Shown here piece after piece: positions 13,278-26,300 of a stretch of 64,000 nt of DNA. Location: assembly GCF_040581485.1 (NCBI RefSeq), contig NC_090131.1, positions 29,758,032 through 29,822,031 of the forward strand, in the 5' to 3' direction. The notes beneath the pieces are model-generated. The model saw nothing but the letters and a program-made list of their open reading frames with translations. It searched no databases and had not been told where the DNA came from. The position numbers and the translations under genes are program-made. The DNA is from Linepithema humile. Its lineage: Eukaryota > Arthropoda > Insecta > Hymenoptera > Formicidae. The first letter of the stretch is position 1. Every line of letters begins with the position of its first letter.

Positions 13278-14351
13278 GAACGACTGCCGCAAGCAACCCT
13301 CGTGACGAACTGCAATTGCTGATTCACTCATTCTAAAATCTTAATTATCTTAATTATCTTATTATGTTGCAGACTAATTGCATTCCCTTTTCTGCCTATT
13401 ACGTCAATTTTGCACATAATTTGCAATTAATTTTTACATAACAATTTTTTAATAAATATATTAACAAACATTGTGAATAAAGATTATGTTTATGTTAAAT
13501 TTTACATATGATTTTTTTTACTTTATTTACGCTACCTATGTTTCGATACGACACTGCTTTAATGCGATATTAACTTTCTCTCTCTCTCTCTTTTCATTTA
13601 TCAATCAATAACTTGATGTTTGACAGCTTCATCTTATCCTTAATCTTACATCAACCGGTACTATCCTTACTGCACAAAGTCAAACCACTGCAGTCTTGTA
13701 TTAATACGCAATTATAAACCCACTCACTTGTGAACGTCTGGTAATTTGACGATAACTAAATTGGGATTAATCGTAACATGTAATTTTATATGTACGCTAA
13801 ACGCAGCACTGTAATTAAAAATACTTAAGCAAAAACGGCGAACATTTTATAGAGAATTTTATTACAAGGTAGATGTTTTTTTTAATTTAAAAAAAGTTTT
13901 TTATTTTTAGCAACACTAAAAAATTCTTAAAAATGAAATCTTTAATAAAAATTAGAATTCAGTGGAATAATTTGTATCGATAATTTTGCGATAATCTAAT
14001 ATTTCTGTTATTGTCGCATTCCGAAATGCAAATATCTGTTTAAAAACAACTACGAATGCTTAACGTTACTGCGCGTATATATAGATGATCCGAAACGAGA
14101 ACAACCTACTTTTCAGTCCAAATATCAGGGCCAGGATTAGAAAAGCTTGTCCAAGTTCATGAGGGAGACTATGTAGCTGGAATATCTAAAGTTACATTCG
14201 ATCTTGAGGAGCAGTGATTTATATGCAGATTCCATTCTAAAAGTTTTCCGATATTGCGCTGATCTGCTTAACATGTATGAAGAGCATGCCGCTGTAAAAG
14301 TTTGGCTATAAGATTGCCCCTCTAGCGATCGTCGTTTATCGACTGTTGTAG

Positions 14352-17300
14352 GTTTTCTATCATGGGACAAGGACAGTTGTCACGTCGATCTGGAGAAGGA
14401 ATTATTGGCCTTAGTAGCACAAGCCCCCGAAGGCGAAGAAGCCAGAAACGGTAATTATGAAACACAATTGACTTGACTTGCTCATAATTTATATTATTAT
14501 TATTTCTTATTTTAATAAAATTTATTTACTCATTAAAATTAATTATTTTTATCTTAATAGAATTTATTAGTGAATGATTGAATGGAACTTTCAGGCGAAA
14601 GATTGATCCAATATGCCACCGAGAACCTCGTAACGGAAGTTCTCATTCACCCGCAAACGAATACGTTATTGCAATGTATTCGCAATCTCCTGGCTAGTTT
14701 CACGAAGCATCGGCACATCATACACGCTGGATACACATTTGGTGGCAATGGTTCCTGGATATTGCAGGTATTTGAATTTCAAAAGCGAATACACTCAACC
14801 GTTGATTCGGGATTAAGCGTTACATTGATAATATTAAGATTATGCGAAAACGTCGACGAATTCTGCAGTGTCATCTTGAATTAAAAACACGATCAATACT
14901 GTTATTCAGGATGGAACCTTTAGTCTCGCAGACTTTTTGGATGCATTCAGCGAGCATGAGGTGCAAAGGGTTCTTCGTGCCTATGAGAATAGCGTTACCG
15001 TAGATATACATTGTGCAGGTGTCGGCGATTGGACGACAAGTCGATTATCGAAGGAGGCTTGTTGCAGGTGCGTACAGAAGCTTGCTTCATTTAATGGCGT
15101 TGATAAAGCGCGGAGATGATGAAATTATTCTCAAATATAAATGAACGCTGCATTGTATTATTAAAGTGAAATAAACATTTTGATACGCTTGTTATCTGCC
15201 GACAGATCATGCAGAGTCAGGGTGAATCCTGACGATGTTCTCACAGCCGGCGTACCAGCCATCACGAGTTTCACGAACTACATCGGACAGTATCTCGTGT
15301 CGCAGACACTGGACCAGCTCATGGAACCGTCCGACGTCGTTGGAAACATTAGATTTAGTCATCCGACTTTATACGTCTTCCCCGGTGGGCAAGGTGATGC
15401 CGCGCTTTTCGGTATAAACGGTTTCAACATGCTCGTCGACGGCGGCTTCGCCAGGAAAGCCTGCTTCTGGGACTTCACCAGGCACCTGGACCGATTGGAC
15501 GCAGTTCTAATCACTAGGATAAATAATAGCAACATCGGCGGCATGTTCAGTGTTCTTCGTAAGAAAAAGGATATGCACGTCTACCCTCAGATCGGCCATT
15601 TCTTCTGTAACTTAGTCGTAAGTTGTCCCTATTTTTTTAAGAATTCTTGCCAATATTTATAATAAATTATAATTTTTATTAATTGTTAATATCTTGCTAC
15701 ATTTTTTTAACCACCTTCGCTGGTTACGACAAAATAAAATAAGTATGTGAATATTTTGTGTGTAATGCAGGAAAGAAGACAATCAAATTCACCTGATGGC
15801 GACAAAGACATCGATCCTCTCATTCTCAATCTCACCGATATTGGTCAAGAGATGGTGTTGAATCTTCGGCACATTAATCTCCGTGCTCATCCGTGCTACA
15901 GAGATCCCGATCCGATTAATCTCTACCACAAGGTGGGCCACGGCACCCTGGATATGTACGTTCTCAGTCCGAGTAAGGACAGCCGCGAAGTGCGTGAGTT
16001 CTTGGCGAAGTGGCACACGTCGGACTCGAAACTGTTCGCCGGCTCCCACAAGAAGGACACGAACAATCTGACATTTCCGATTCAGAATCTCGTGTCGATA
16101 TGCGCGCTTCTGGTTTGGCAGCCAGCCAATCCCGAGGATAATATCACGCGAATTCTCTTCCCCGGCAGCACGCCGCAGCACAAGATTTTCGAAGGTTTCG
16201 AGCGACTGAAGCATCTGGATTTCTTGAAGCATCCGGTATGTTCGGCGAAAACACTATCACCGTCGACGTCCTTGGCGACACTCAGGGACAAACCTGCTAA
16301 GCAGAAATTCAGCCTTATCGAGAAGGAGCCAAGGAAAATCTCGGAATTGAAAAAGGAAAAGAGAGAGCCATCGGAGCCGAAATCCATTAAAGCTGGGGAC
16401 GAGACTGTGTCTAAAACTCCTCAGTCGACGCCGATTATCCCTACGAGCAAACCTAAAGCCGAGATAAAGACGAAGAAAGTCGCGGAAAACAAGAAGATCG
16501 AGACCGATGCGAAGGAGAGTAAGAAGATCGAGAAGGAACTGAAAGAGGTAAAGAAGGAGCCAAAGAAGGAAGCGGTCAAAACGGAGAAGCCCGAAAAGGA
16601 CGATATCAAAAAGACTGATCTAATCAAACCGGAATCCGAGAAGACTGCACTCAAGGAACCTAAAGAACCTAAGGAACCTAAGCCGAAACCAGAGCCGAAG
16701 AAGAAAGAAGCGAAGGAGAGTAAGACTGCGGTGAAACCAGAAGTGAAGAAAAGCGAAACAGTTTCGAGACCGAAGAGAGTGAAGCCTCCCGGTACGGAGA
16801 AGAAAGACTCCGTGAAATCCTCGCCGACTACGCCGAAGAAGACTCTGAATGGCGCCGCCACGAAGACGGAAATATCGAAAGTCGTGTCGAAGGCGAAACC
16901 GGCGGCTAAGGCTGCTCCTAGTCTGCCGGCGAAGAGCGCTAAGGAGGCGAACAACAGGAAGGTGGTGGAGCAGAAGAAATCCGAAGTCGAGAAATCCGCC
17001 GTGAAAGACACCGCGGCGCCCGCCGTCAAGGCAAAGCCTAAGCCGATAGACAGGAAACCGATTAGTCGTCGCGCGAAGCCGATCAGCCCGAGCAAGGCTC
17101 GTTTGCCGGGCAGTCCGGCGAAATCGACTCGCAGCACGCCGACTACGTCCGTAAAATCGGACAAGGACGGCGTTATACGCAAAGTGAAGGGCGACAAAGG
17201 CACCACCGACTCGTCCACGGTCTCTACTCCGTCTGGCATAGAGCCCGAGGTTGTAAAACCGATCGACAAGAGTTTAATCGAGCAATCCGAGGACATTTCA

Positions 17301-20300
17301 CTGGATTCTATAGAAAGTAAAGTGCTGGCAGATCTCAAGGAGGAGCGAGAAGTCGTCGAGGAAATCGAAGCCGTTTTACAAAAGGCGGAAAGAATCGAGG
17401 AGATTCGTAAGGACGATCGCTTCGAGGCGGATGATGAAATTACTGCCGAAGCCACCGATAAGAAGGAAGAGGATATCACGGAGGAAGATGTCACCGCCGA
17501 AATTGAGGATGCGCCCAAGAAGGAAAGTTCTAGAAAAGAAAGCCAGGAATTGACCGAAGAGGACGAGTATCTCATCGTGGAGAAAGAGGAGATCTACACC
17601 GAGGATTCCGCTCAAAGCGGCGAGGGCGAACAGAAGCATGTACTCGACGAGGCCGAATCGGAGAAGGCAAAGATCTTGAAAGACGTGGAGGAGAAGGGTG
17701 AAAAGGAGGAGCCTGAGGAAAAGGGAAAAGATGAAACTCCGGAAAAGAAGGTCGAGAAAGTTGCGCATAAAGACGAGGAGCCGGCTAAAATATCTCTGGA
17801 ACACAAGGAACAATTGCAGGAGGAAGTAAAAGAGATAATAGCCTCCGCGGCTGAAATCGTGCAGAAAGTCGAAGAGAAGGAGGACTCGGGTAAAAAGGAC
17901 AGCGAGGACATTACGAAGGAACCGTCCAGCCTGAGCCCGGACAAATTAGACTCGTCGGAGAAAAAGACCACCGATACAGACATGAAACCGGATGTCGATC
18001 AGAAGGAGCAGGTCCTCGAGAAAATGGAAGAATCTCAGGAGAGAATCTCGACGATAGAATCGGGGGCGACCACCACCGCGCCGACTTTACCCGAGGACGA
18101 GCGAATACCGTTGGACGAAATAAAAGAGGACATCGATGAGAAACACGTGATCGAAGAGGTGAAGGAGAAGGATTCCCCCGCGAAGCCGGAAGAGGAGGAA
18201 ATTCCGGAAACCGTTCCCGTGCCGGCCAAGCCGGAAGTCAAGGTATTTGATGTTCGTCAGGCGATGCAAAGCCTGCAAAGGGACATCGTTAAAACACCCG
18301 ACGAAGTCGCCGATCTTCCAGTTCACGAGGAAGTCGATCCTAAGCTCTACAGGATGGAAGATTTTGAGAAAGGAAAGGAGGAGAAACCGTCACCGACTCC
18401 GCAGGAGGTTAAAGAGCCGCCCACACCGCCGGTGAAGGAGCAGAAGGGTGTCTTCAGCTTTTTCGGCAAGGTGGCGGATAAATTCGAGAAAGGCATCGAC
18501 AAGTTGACGAAAAAATCGAAGAAAGACGGCGAGAAGGACTCTGATGACAAATCTTCGAAATCTAGCTCTCCGAAGGAAGTAAAGTTGCTCGAGAAAACCG
18601 TCTTGGAGGAGGTTGATATGGAGAAAATGTTCCCGAAAGTCGGCAAATCCGACAAACCTGACGCATTCGAAGAGGCGAAACCAATAATCGCTAACGTGAA
18701 GGTCGCTGCTATTAAAGAAACCTCGGCGTTTATACAAGGTGAAATAGTGGACGCGCAGAGACAAAGCGTGCCGGATATCGAAGAGAAGCTTTCGCCTGGC
18801 AAATTGGAAGAAATTAAACAAGTGGAGGCTGAAATCAAAGAAGCGACGGATAAATCGCCGCCGAAATCAATCGAAGATAAGGAAATCGCGAAGAAGAAAC
18901 TTTTGGACGAAGAGGATATCGGAGAGGAGGCGGAAGAGGTGAAAGCGCTCCTGGAGGAAGCCTCGAAGAAGTTTAAAACCGTGAAAGATAGTTTAAGAGA
19001 TTCACTCGAGTCTTTGGAGGAGAAAATTAAGGAGGAAGAAATTGCCAAAATATTACAGGAAGTGCCGTCTTCCTCGAAAGACGCGATAAAGGATACTTTG
19101 GAAGGAGTGGTCGAAAAGTTAGAAGTGATAAAGCCACATCTGTCGCCCGACATAGTAAAGGAGCCGGAGAAAGTTAAGTTCGCCATACCAAAGGATGAGG
19201 AATTTGAAGAGGAATACGAAGAGCAGCTAGAAGGACCTTACAGAGACATGAAGGAGGGAATCAGAGATGTCGGAGAAGTTCTCGCTGGCACTGCCGGAAT
19301 CATTCTCGACGACAAGCCGAAGGATGTGGTGGAAATCGTGAAGAAAGTCGCCGAGGTTCTCAGAGAGGACGATTTTCTTTCCGGGGAAACATTGTTTGGC
19401 CAAGAGGGGGAGATTTCGTCAGCTGAGAGAAAGCCATCGATACCGAGCGAGAAAGTATCTCCGGAAAAAGCCACCGCATCAGATGAAAAGGAATCTAAAC
19501 TCTCTGAGGAGGACGTTGTGGTGCCGACAAAGGTCGGCATCACTGAGGAATTTCCAGTTCAAGAAGAAGTCGAGGATCTTATTGAGAAACTCGACAGGCC
19601 GTCGACGTTGTATCAGAAACCTGGTGCTGTCGAGATAAAAGAGGAACCTTGCATAAAAGTGGTGAAGGATAAGACGGATGCAACGTCGCCTAAGAAAGAT
19701 GCGGCGAGGGATATGATAGACGCTCAGAAAATTTGTTCGGAGATGCTAAAAGATGATCAGCATATTTGCGATCAGCATAAAAAACCGACCGATATCGATA
19801 TATCTCAGGTGGACGTGATGCAGGCTGGCATCGAAAGTGTATGCGTGAAGCAAGTGGCGAAACGGCCGTCACTCGAGGAGATCGAGCAACCCGTAATAAG
19901 CTTCGAGCAAAAGGTTTCGCCGGCGAAGGCGGAAATAGTGATGGTGACGCCCGGCTCTACGCCGACCTCGCCGAAATTCGCGTCGGACAAGCTGTACGAT
20001 GAAGAATTAGAAATTAGTCTTCAGAACGCTCCCAAGTTGCCGGAGGACGTCGAGCAGGTTCTCAGCAAGGAAGCACCGGTCGAGGAGATCATCGAGGAAC
20101 TGATTATAACGAAAAAGAAGAAGATCACTATCGAAATAATCGAGTATATCACCGTAGTAAAGCGCATCCCGAGGGAGCGCGTGATTTACATTATCGAGGA
20201 GATTATCGTGAAAAAGAATCTGTCTAGAGAAGACGTGGTGGATGATCCTGAAGTTCTGAAGGTGAAGGAGTCTATCACGCCCGAGAAAAGAATGGAGGTT

Positions 20301-23300
20301 GAAGAGTACATTGTTAACGAGTACATCGTGAAGGGTAAACGAATTACTATCGAGGTCGTCGACGAGATCTCGATTAAAAAAGTCGTGCCCAAGAAGATCG
20401 TCGTGGAAATCATCGAAGAGATTATCGTGAAGAAAAAGATCGCCAGAAACATGGTACTGGACGTTCCCGAGAACGTGCTGTCGGAAATAATTAAAGAGGA
20501 ATCGCCGGAGGAATCGCCGGAAGAGTCCGTGGAAGAGCAGATAACGCCGAGAATAGACATAACAACAAAGCGCGAATCGACTACTGAAATTCCAAGCGCA
20601 CCGATCGAAGTGGAAGAATCGATCGCGCCTCAACAGCAAACGGAGATTGAAAATTTAATCGTGAATGAATACATTATCAAAGGCAGAAAGCTCACCACGT
20701 CTGCAATCGACGAAATCTCTACTACAAAGACTGTGCCTAAACAAATTCTCATTGAAATTATCGAGGAAATTATTATTAGAAAGAAAATTCCCAGAAACGC
20801 AGTACTCGACATTGCCGAGGACGAAACCTTAACGACGGCCGAGGTTGAAGAGCAGAAGGAAGCACCAAAGGCAGAAGATGAGAAACGAAAGTCGGTCACT
20901 GAAGTTCCTAGCGCGGAAATTCCGGAAACGGAAGAGCCGGTGACTCCGCAAAAGAGAGCGGAAGTTGAAGAATACATTGTTAACGAATACATTACTAAAG
21001 GAGATAGCATTAATATTCAAAAACTCGAAGAAATCTGTAATAAAAAGAAGGTGCCTAAGAGAATCATTATTGAGATTATCGAAGAAATTATTGTTAAGAG
21101 GAAAATACCAAGATCTAAAGTACTTAGCGTGCCTGAAGCAGAATTATCGCGCATAATCAAGGAGGAGGAGACCCTCGAACCGGAAATTTCGACTGAGAAG
21201 AGAAAGTCAGTCGCTCAAATTTCCAGTCCTGATAAAGAGAAGGATAAAGGAGCTGCTGAAGAAGAGGATGTCGAGGAGGAAGTGGACGGTTTCGTCAGTA
21301 TACCTAGAAGAATTTCCGATGAGAAGGTCGACGCGCAAAAGAAAGCGGATGTTTCGCCTACAGCTGCGAAGGAACACGAGAAAGATGTGAACGATGATTT
21401 CGAAGCTGTCGAACAGGAATATAAAGTACGCGACATTCCAGTCACGTCTCCTGAAAAGGCGGATGAAATGCGGGAGAAAGAGGAAGCCGAAGAAGGCGCG
21501 GACGACACCACGAGCGATGTGATCGAGGCGGACGAGAAGTTCGTGCAAGAAACGAAAGAAAAAATTGGAAAGGAAGAGCCGCCGGTCGCGAAAGATATTA
21601 AAACTATCGACGAAAAGCGAGAGCCTGAAGAACCGGAGACGTCTGAGGTATCGGAAATTGTTGATACCATCGAAAAATACTTGGACGAAGCTAAGGAAAA
21701 GACAGACGATACTCTTCCAAAGGACACCATCGTGAAATCCGTGTCACCGGATGAAGTAAAAAAAATCGAGCCCGTGATCAAAGAAAAAATCGACGAACCA
21801 CAATTAACGAAGGAGGACAAATCAAAATCAACAACTCCAATTAAAGACGAAACGTTGGAAGGTGCTGAGATTTCCACCGAAGAAGTTCCCGAAAAAGTTG
21901 CAACCGAAGTAAAGCCGGAAACAAAACTCGCAGATGCAACAGGCTTTGCAAGTCCTCAAGAAATACCTGACGAAGCTTTGCGTAAAAAGAGGAGCATTTC
22001 GAAAGAGCCAGAAGACGAAATATCGAAGGCGAAGGACGAATCACTTGTCGATGTCGCTGAGCCTTCAGAAAAGATTGCAGACGAAGAATTATCAACAGAC
22101 AAGCCTTTAAAAGTTGACGACGTCGGCACTGTGAAAAGAATGCTGGTCACAGCAAGCAGCGAGGACGGCAGGGAGGAAACGGAAATTTGTCCAACCGGCA
22201 GCATAACTTTCATGAAGATCGTCACCCCAGACGATTCTCTTAAGGATGTGTCAGTAAAAACCACACCGGATAAGGATTCCTTACTCGACAAGGAATCGTT
22301 GCGTTCCGGTGCGAGCACTCCCGAGAAGGACAGCATTTCCGAGAAATCGGTGCCCGAAGGTAAAGACAAGACCACTCCCGAAGATAGTCTGGAAAAATCA
22401 CCCCTTGGCACTCGCGATTCTCAGGATCTCGAAGACAGTTTGGAGAAATCGGAACCGCGTAAACCAAAGGAGAAAATGGACGATATCGCAAAGCCGAAAT
22501 CTCCCGCGGAGAAAGAAGATTTAGAAATATCAGATAAAATTGCGACTGAAACAGACAAATCAAAGTCGCCCGAGAAACAAGAGGAACCGATTGCCGAGCC
22601 GTTGAAATCCGATGAGAAGGATACCGCGGTGGAATCAATCGAAAAACCAAAACTTCCAATCGAGAAGGCGCTTCCGGAATCTGAACACGAGAAAGCCGCC
22701 GCTGTTCCGAAAACGCCGGAGTCGCTTCGTTCAGAAGATGTTTCACCGGCCGAAACGATTTTCTCCAAGTCTCCCACGGATAAACCTGAAATGTATTTCG
22801 CAAAGGCACCTATTAGCGAGGAGGACGTTGAGGAAGTCTCCGGAAAATCGCCCGAGCAGGTTGCGGACAAAAAGTTACCGGCGCCAACGGAGAGAGAAGA
22901 AATTTTGGATGCTGCTCCGACAGAGAAATCAAGATCGCCGAGCATAAGCGGTGAAAAGCCTGAAGAGAGGGACGCGTCAGGCACACCCAGTGAGAAATCC
23001 GAGGAGAAAGAGCCGTCCGTGCGTTCGAAATCCCCTAGTATCGCAGGCGAGCTAGCCGAAGACAAAGTACGGTCTCCGAGTATTGCCAGTGTGAAGGCGG
23101 AGGAATTAAAACTGACTGAACCGGAAGGTAAAATCGAAGGAGAAAAATCCAGGTCGTCCAGCATAACGATGGAGAAACTTCCCGAAGACATCGTTAGCGA
23201 TAAACGTCATAGTATAATAGGAGAAGAAATTATCGAACCAGTCGAGAAAAAATCAAGATCTCCTAGTATTGCCAGCGACAAAGGAGAAAAGGAAGATAAA

Positions 23301-26300
23301 ATCGATAAATCCAGATCACCGAGCATTATTAGCGAACCGATTGATAAAGAAATTTTGGAACGAAGGAAGTCTTCTGTCGCCGTTGTCGATGAAATTGATG
23401 AAGGAAAGGCAGCTGAGAAATCACGCTCGCCTAGTATCGCGGATAAAATAAGCGACGATAAAATAAAATTAGGAGATGAAGCTGCCGCGGAACTAGAGAA
23501 GCCGGAAGAGAAGGAAGAATCGGCGGATAAATCTAAATCTCCGAGTATCGCTAGTGAGAAATCTGAGCAGGATATTAAATCTCTCGATAAATCCAGTGTT
23601 TTAAGTGATAAAGCCGAGAGTGGAGAAACCGATAAGCCCAAGTCGCCTAGTGCCGTTGAAAAAGAAGCGATAAGCGAGAAATCGCCTATTGTGGAAAGCG
23701 AACATGACGATGAAAAGGGACCAATTGATGAAACTAGATCTCCGAGCGCGATCAGCGATAAATCCGACGAGAGGAAGGAGGCCGATCGTTCGAAGTCACC
23801 GAGTACAGCCGCGGACAAGCCAGACCTTCAGGATGTAACGGAGCGTTATTTAGAGAAACCGAAATCTCCTATTTTTGATAGGCCAGAATCGCCTAAAGCT
23901 ATTGATAAGACTGAAGAACCACAAGATAAAGATAGATCTCCCAGTGTAGCTAGTGATAAATCAGATAGCAAGAAAGTAAGCGACCGTTCTAGATCGCCAA
24001 GTATTTCCATAGAGAAAGTAGATTCCAAAGTTGTGGACCTATCAATCGAGAGATCCCGATCGCCCAGCGTCGCGAGCGTTAAGGACGATAAACTGGAACA
24101 GGTATCGCGATCTCCGTCGGATATTCCTGACAAGAGTAAGTCGCCGAGTCCAGTCGAGCAGAAAGTAGATATTGGAGAGAAAGAAAAGTCAAGATCTCCG
24201 AGCATCGCCGGGGAGCCGCACGTGTCGGAGGAAAGGAAGAAGTCTCCAAGTCCTGTCGGAGAGAAGGCAGACAGTCTCACGCAAGTCTCGCCGATCGACA
24301 AGTCGAGATCATCCAGCATTACAAGTGTGACGGATATCCAGAAGGAATCGGCGGATCGTTCGAAATCGCCCAGCATTGCCGACGAGAAACCGGAAGCGTC
24401 GATAGAAAAATCCAGATCTCCGAGTGTGGCCAGCACTGAGCAGAAGGAATCGGCTGATCGTTCCAAGCCTTCGAGTATCATTGGAGAAAAACCCGACATT
24501 AAAGATGTTTTGGAACCGCCTGTGGACAGATCCAGATCTTCTAGCGTTGCCAGCACTGCGGAGGAAAAGAAGGAATCGGCGGATCGTTCGAAATCGCCCA
24601 GCATTGCCGACGAGAAACCGGAAGCGTCGATAGAAAAATCCAGATCTCCGAGTGCGGCCAGCACTGAGCAGAAGGAATCGGCTGATCGTTCCAAGCCTTC
24701 GAGTATCATTGGAGAAAAACCCGACATTAAAGATGTTTTGGAACCGCCTGTGGACAGATCCAGATCTTCTAGCGTTGCCAGCGCTGCGGAGGAAAAGAAG
24801 GAATCGGCGGATCGTTCGAAATCGCCCAGCATTGCCGACGAGAAACCGGAAGCGTCGATAGAAAAATCCAGATCTCCGAGTGCGGCCAGCACTGAGCAGA
24901 AGGAACCGGCTGATCGTTCCAAGCCTTCGAGTATCATTGGAGAAAAACCCGACATTAAAGATGTTTTGGAACCGCCTGTGGACAGATCCAGATCTTCTAG
25001 CGTTGCCAGCGCTGCGGAGGAAAAGAAGGAACCGTCTGATCGTTCGAAATCGCCCAGCATTGCCGACGAGAAACCGGAAGCGTCGATAGAAAAATCCAGA
25101 TCTCCGAGTGCGGCCAGCACTGAGCAGAAGGAATCGGCTGATCGTTCCAAGCCTTCGAGTATCATTGGAGAAAAACCCGACATTAAAGATGTTTTGGAAC
25201 CGCCTGTGGACAGATCCAGATCTTCTAGCGTTGCCAGCACTGCGGAGGAAAAGAAGGAATCGGCGGATCGTTCGAAATCGCCCAGCATTGCCGACGAGAA
25301 ACCGGAAGCGTCGATAGAAAAATCCAGATCTCCGAGTGCGGCCAGCACTGAGCAGAAGGAACCGGCTGATCGTTCCAAGCCTTCGAGTATCATTGGAGAA
25401 AAACCCGACATTAAAGATGTTTTGGAACCGCCTGTGGACAGATCCAGATCTTCTAGCGTTGCCAGCGCTGCGGAGGAAAAGAAGGAACCGTCTGATCGTT
25501 CGAAATCGCCGAGCGTTGCCGGAGAGAAACCGGACTTGAAGGACGTTGCGGAACGGCCGGATGAAAAATCAAGATCGCCCAGTGTGATGAGCGTCGCGAG
25601 TGATTTGAAGGAACCTGCAGATCGATCGAAATCGCCGAGCGTTGCCGGAGAGAAACCGGACTTGAAGGACGTTGCGGAACGGCCGGATGAAAAATCAAGA
25701 TCGCCCAGTGTGATAAGCATCGCGAGTGATTTGAAGGAACCTGCAGATCGATCGAAATCGCCGAGCATTGCCGGAGAGAAACCAGATGAAAAGGACGCTT
25801 TGGAACCGACGACGGACAAGTCCAGATCTGCCAGTGTTGCAAGTATTACGGGCGAGCAAAAAGAGACCGATCGTTCTAAATCACCAAGCGTTGCTGGCGA
25901 GAAACCGGATTTGAAGGACGTTACGGAGCAGCAGACTGAAAAATCACCGAGTACTTTAAGCGTCGCCGGAGAACAAGAAAAGCTCGCGGACGAACAGAAG
26001 AGCGCTAGTACCGATATTAAACAAGAACCGATAGGGAGAAGCAAATCACCGAGTATAGCGAGTGAAAAATCGGATGGCAAGAAGTCGGCCGGTGATTCGA
26101 AGTCGTCGAGCATCGCCGGAGAGAAAGCCGATTTGGCGGACGTCGCGGAACAGCCGACGGATAAATCGAAACCATCGACAGTCTCGGACAAGAAAGAGGA
26201 ACTCGAGAGAAGCAAATCGCCGAGCGCGACCAGCGACAAGTCCGAAGAGGCGAAGTCGGCAATTAGTTCCAAGCCATCGAGTGTCGCGGGAGATACGGCG

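Larger units (their letters stand above)
7124..14351. other. Non-coding stretch between mariner and first visible futsch exon
   Basis: No convincing coding exon is seen. CpG-rich islands (about 7180-8350, 9990-11050, 13190-13330) alternate with AT-rich DNA. I looked for the conserved exon before 14352, which in Drosophila encodes a hydrophobic strand ending in a GEPHS-like motif, and did not find it. The upstream futsch exon(s) therefore probably lie left of the window, making this intronic, unless an internal promoter is used. Confidence 0.5.

Noticed and set aside
16421..17575. 384-residue antisense frame (Ser/Phe-rich)
   Set aside because: Shadow of the Lys/Glu-rich futsch region; codon bias toward GAR and AAR leaves the opposite strand free of stops.
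24339..25478. CRISPR-like array
   Set aside because: Regular spacing comes from whole 228-bp coding repeats with no variable spacers, in a eukaryotic gene.
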